A stretch of DNA of 64,000 nt from Meloidogyne chitwoodi (lineage: Eukaryota; Nematoda; Chromadorea; Rhabditida; Meloidogynidae), in NCBI GenBank assembly GCA_015183035.1, contig JACZZP010000017.1:2108001-2172000 (forward strand). The letters run 5' to 3'. This document shows positions 60,133 through 64,000 of this stretch, in pieces. The notes beneath the pieces were generated by a model. That model was not told where the DNA came from. It ran no database searches and saw only the letters and a program-made list of their open reading frames with translations. The position numbers were made by a program, and so were the translations under genes. How positions within the stretch are numbered: the stretch's first letter is position 1; the number at the start of each line of letters is the position of its first letter.

Positions 60133-63100
60133 TCAACCACATTTCTTTTTGTCTGTATTGAGGTTTTCAACTTCTCTAATTTTCGTCGACAATAAATTAT
60201 AGCCAGGCGTCAAAGGTGGTTCTGCCTCATGGGAGATTCCTTGACTCCTTGTAATTCCTGTAGTATCTTCAACGAGATATTCTCTGAGTTTCCAAAGTGC
60301 ATGAACAATCTCATCTTCTTTATTTTTTGAACCATTTGAGGAATACTAAAATTTTTTTAAAATTAATTAAGTATTATAAGAGCTAACTCTAATCCAGTCG
60401 TAGGGTAATCGTTTATGTTCTGGTATAACAGTATTTCTTGCCGAGGCTAATAATGCCTTGTCCCATTTACTGACATTACGTTGCTGTTTACCTCCAGAAT
60501 TATGCATAGACTCTAGGTACCTTAATAACAATTCTCAGAAATAAGTGTTTTAATAGGAAAAACCTAATGTACGCTTCCGAGTGAACTACTCTTCGCACAT
60601 GAACAGATGTTGAAGGCGAAAAGAATATAGGTTCAGACGACATCTGCTGCTTTGGTGTTGCAGAAACAATAATCCTTCCAGGATCTGTATTTTGAATTTC
60701 TGAAGCAACTGCGATTGTAGTGGAAGGCGCACCAGTCAAATAATGTTGATTAAAGGTGGAAGACTGATCATAATGTGCAACACCCTGCTGCTGATTCTGA
60801 TAGTCATGAACGATATTTGTTGTGACATTCTGCATTGGTGACCCATAGGATTGGGATTGTATAGGTGGAGACATCGCTAATGATACGCCTAACATTATAA
60901 GAGATAAAATACTCAAATTAAAAAATCCAAAAAGTTTTAAATATCATAAACTGTTCATTCTGATAATAAACAATGTCATACCTTGATTATATTGCTGGTG
61001 AAATGTAGGTGTACTGGAAAATGGTTGTTGTGAGGAATGTGAAGTCAAAGAATGAGTAGATGTTGTATTTTGGGTTTTTTGTTGATGTTGAATTAAGGGA
61101 GATGAAGAAGCATTGATTGAAGAAAAATGAGTCAATGTACTGCTAGTTTGTTGAGCTACTTGCTGTTGCGTTGGTTGTGTGTGGACAACAATCTGATATG
61201 ATATACAATTATAATAGTGTAAAAAGTATTAAATTTTAAGAAAATCCTTAACAATGTTTTACTTAGTTGAATAATGGATATGAATTTCATTAGTTACTGG
61301 ATATAAAGTAGGACCTGATGAAGTTGTTGTGGTCCTGTGTATCCCGGTGGAAGAATAATTGTCTGCGCGTTGCTTGGAATGTAGACAGTGACACCGTTAA
61401 CAATAATTGCTTGCTGGCCATGTGGTATGTACTATAAAGAAATTAAAATGCAAAAATAGAGTAAAGTTGATTACATAAAAGAATTTAAAACATGAAAAGC
61501 AAAATTTATACCACAGTCTGTTGAGTTATGTTGTTTTGCTGATTTGTCAGATGTCGAAGATTTTGAGAATGATTTTGTTGTATGGAAAAATTATAAGAAC
61601 CAGCAGATATGCCAGGATTGTTAAAATTAGTGTTAGCCGAATACGAAGGTAATGCACCATTCAATAATGTCGAAGCACCTCCTAGTTTTGGAGTTCCACT
61701 TGAAAAGGTTGTCGATGTCATATTGTGAATTGAAGTTGACGACTGCTGTTGCCCGCCTTCATTTAATATTTTATTATAATATGTACGCCAATAATTATTA
61801 TACCCTGCGCACGCCGCTTAACCACAGATGAACTATCACTTTTAGTTCCACAAAAATAGAGTGGAGTAGCAACTTCACAAGCAACTGGATTTGCTGGCAC
61901 ATCTCCATACGGGTAATGTACAAAATGGCCATAATTTTCATTTATACCGCTATTTACATGCCCACTTTTTACATTGTGATGAGAACCGCCATTTGAAGTG
62001 GATGGGAACGAAGGAAATTCTTGCTTCAAAGGAGTATAGATGAAAAAGTTCCTAATAAATTTCGATATTTGATTTAAAATTTATAAACGAAAAATATTTA
62101 CTTTGCTCGTTGGTTTGGAAAGACTAGACGCATTGCTGAAGCTAAATGTTTTTCCTTCAAATGTCTATTCAACCGAGGCAATGACGGGAATGGTTTGCCT
62201 TCTTTACGATATTTAAGACAGGAATTCCAAAGACAAGCATATTGGCTATCATTATCTGTAAATAAATTGAATTTTGAATTATAAACCAATAAAACCATCC
62301 AACCCAGTTTAGAAGTATGTGAAGTACGAATATGTGCATAAAGTCCATCGTGGCTATCAAATTGAAAATCACATTGCTGCCAACGACAACAATAAATACG
62401 GATCTGCCCAGGCTAAAACATCAACTTTTATTACATGTAATTCGCGTGTATCTGTTTAAAGTTATGAAAACGCGTCAATAAATCTTACAAATTTATACAA
62501 AAAATATTTGTATAAGAATTTGCACGATTTTGAATGCGTCCAAAACAGTATGACAAGAAACACCCTACTAATTTTATAAAATCACAAGTTAGAAATTCAT
62601 AGAAAATAAAAAATATAACCTGTGGTAATTTACTATTTGGTGTTAACAATTCTGCTTTAGCTCGTTCAGCAGCAATATATTGTGCACGTGTTTCATAATC
62701 GCGTTTATCCTCATCTGATAGACGCTTCCATTCAATACCAACAATTTTTGAAACTTCACCAAATCCGGCTTCAGGATTTTCGTTCATAACACGTTTACGC
62801 ACTTCGGCAGAAAACAGAATGTAACCACTCTTAGATTTAGCATTTAATTTAGGTTGTGTGGCAAGCCAGGAAGGATTGTTCTTTAAGATAGTAAATTATT
62901 ATTACAAAATTCAAAATTGTGAAATTAGTTTTAAAAACTAAATCAATTAACGTATTAATTTAAAAAACAAAAAATCGAGTCTAACATTTAAATACTTGTT
63001 ACAGTCATTACTCATATATATAGTTTTTTTCTCTATACAACATTAAAGAAACTTGTACCTTAATAGTTGTAGCACTTCTACCAGTGGAGGAGAAAATATC

Positions 63101-63566
63101 TGGTGGGCTATTCGAAGGAAATGTTAACGAACTCGATGCAATTGTGGTTTCAGAATTGCTTTTTTCTTGTTTGTTACTTGTATTGTTTGTAATTGATTTG
63201 AATTGATGTCCGGTATCATTATCGCGCCAAGAAAACTTTGCACTGTTAGTGGAAAAGGAAGTAGGGTCGGTTGCCAAAGACGTATTATCAACATAATTAT
63301 TCCGCTTTATACTGGAAGAACCTCTGTGCGGACTGAAATCACTAACAGATACTTGGCGATTGTAAGAAAATTGTTTGTCCAATTCATCTACCTCACCATC
63401 CTCAATCACCTCCTCGCCTATAGCATTTCCGTCAATACTTATGCATTTGTCCTTATTGTAATTAACATCCTCTTCGCTCTCATTTAGACGTGTATATTTG
63501 ACAAGTGATGAATGATGTGGTTTGGAGGAAAATAATCGTGTTGTTTCACTGCTCAATTCGCTAAAA
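60133..63566 (-). CDS. pbrm-1: Polybromo (PBRM1/BAF180), C-terminal half; 5' end outside window
   Basis: A subunit of the PBAF SWI/SNF remodeller. The first visible exon begins at an acceptor (TTTTAG) at about 63566, so the upstream bromodomains and BAH domains must lie beyond the right edge. The visible part has a Ser-rich segment, then an HMG box (SGYILFSAEVRKRVMNENPE, FGEVSKIVGIEWKRLSDEDK). Two C2H2 fingers follow: CCRWQQCDFQF...HIRTSH, and CLWNSCLKY...HLKEKH. Then come long Gln/Ser/Thr-rich exons. The C-terminal PBRM1 signature is VRRVVHSEAYIRY near 60560, then VSKWDKALLASARN and LPYDWIR, then IVHALWKLREYLVEDT and a short Lys/Cys end at a TGA. Human PBRM1 has LLHSEAYLKYIEG, SKWDQTLAARR and ALWRLRDLMLRDT at these positions. 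Only the C-terminal portion can be judged. Confidence 0.9.
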
Positions 63567-63588
63567 TGAAAAAAGTCATAGACGGAAC

Positions 63589-63720
63589 CAGGGTTGCCGC
63601 GGGTACCCGAAACCCGGCCTTTTTTCGACCCGAGAAAATTTAGATGAACCCGACCCGAAACCCGACCCGACCTTTCCTACATTACCCGATACCCGACACT
63701 ATAAAAATTTTTACCCTTCT
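63589..63720. mobile_element. hAT-like element terminus (candidate)
   Basis: CAGGGTTGCCGCGGGTACCC opens a segment of GC-rich direct and inverted CCCGA/CCCGACCCGAAAC repeats that contrasts sharply with its AT-rich flanks. CAGGGTTG-type ends are common in hAT transposons and their MITEs. The other terminus is not in the window. Confidence 0.4.
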
Positions 63721-63818
63721 CTTTCTCTTTACTTCTCTGACCCTTTTGCATGGAGGAGAGAGAAAAAAAATTAATAAAAGAAAAATTTATTCTTATTTTA
63801 ATTTTCTCTAACGTAAGC

Positions 63819-63890
63819 GCGCTTGTGGTTGAGTGGTTAGTAGCTTAGTCTACTTCTATAAAAAATTTGGGTTCGATTCCTATTGGTGGA
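63819..63890 (+). repeat. tRNA-like SINE head
   Basis: GCTTGTGGTTGAGTGGTTAG (A-box-like) and GGGTTCGATTCC (a consensus B box) lie at tRNA distance. The 5' GCGCGCT has no matching 3' strand, so an acceptor stem does not form. It shares the TTGTGGTNGAGTGG core with the copy at 9483. Confidence 0.55.
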
Positions 63891-64000
63891 TAAATAATTT
63901 TGTATACATTAATCACCGTCGGACTTTATTTTTCGCTCGTTTGCAATTTTTCAATTAAATTAGAAGTCCTAATTTTTGCCTGTAGCGCTAAAAAAGGTGA

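Larger units (their letters stand above)
63567..64000 (-). other. Part of a polybromo intron (extends past window)
   Basis: Everything right of the last visible polybromo exon appears to be intron or upstream sequence. It holds the repeat features listed separately and no exon I can recognise. Confidence 0.55.

Noticed and set aside
63819..63890. Functional tRNA gene
   Set aside because: A consensus B box but no acceptor-stem pairing; SINE head preferred.

Overview
The window looks like nuclear DNA of a nematode. It is very AT-rich, and it carries compact eukaryotic genes cut by many 35-60 bp introns with GT..AG ends. The proteins are orthologues of ordinary animal genes. A clade IV, Meloidogyne-like nematode would fit the base composition and intron size, but that placement is a guess. 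All gene models below were spliced by eye.

Left part (1-11.3 kb): dcp-1 (decapping, minus strand), a chimeric pseudogene fragment, rps-19 (minus), a 38-bp minisatellite, the co-oriented pair bcnt/cfdp1 and sf3b5 (plus), rpl-37A (minus) and a large HP1-like chromodomain/chromoshadow gene (plus). The third dcp-1 intron holds a roughly 600 bp foldback element.

Middle left (11.3-25.9 kb): one small gene at 12.5-13.2 kb encodes a secreted, cysteine-rich, dibasic-processed peptide precursor. Its mature peptide resembles arthropod trissin and is the most interesting candidate in the window. The next ~12 kb hold no recognisable gene: an extremely AT-rich desert, a 25-bp tandem repeat, a tRNA-like SINE head, an element with repeated CTCAATTCGTCCCA termini, a degenerate satellite and a GC-richer short tandem array.

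Middle (25.9-51.1 kb), all on the minus strand: tomosyn (tom-1), rab-3, SETD2/met-1 (AWS-SET-postSET, WW, SRI), TFIIIC subunit 6 (GTF3C6), a TTC4/CNS1 homologue that lacks the TPR domain, and SMIM14. The last has a second foldback element in an intron. Tomosyn and rab-3, both synaptic-vesicle exocytosis regulators, are only 3.8 kb apart. The tomosyn SNARE motif appears to lack the zero-layer arginine.

Right part (51.1-64 kb): a ~1.1 kb non-autonomous element with terminal inverted repeats, then a plus-strand cluster (DNAJC17-like, an unrecognised protein, DPH3) with ~160 bp gaps that suggest an operon. Next come minus-strand genes: a four-pass membrane protein, rpl-10A, DAP1, and the C-terminal half of polybromo (pbrm-1; HMG box, two C2H2 fingers, PBRM1 tail). 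The 5' part of polybromo lies beyond the window. Its last visible intron holds a hAT-like terminus and another tRNA-like SINE head.
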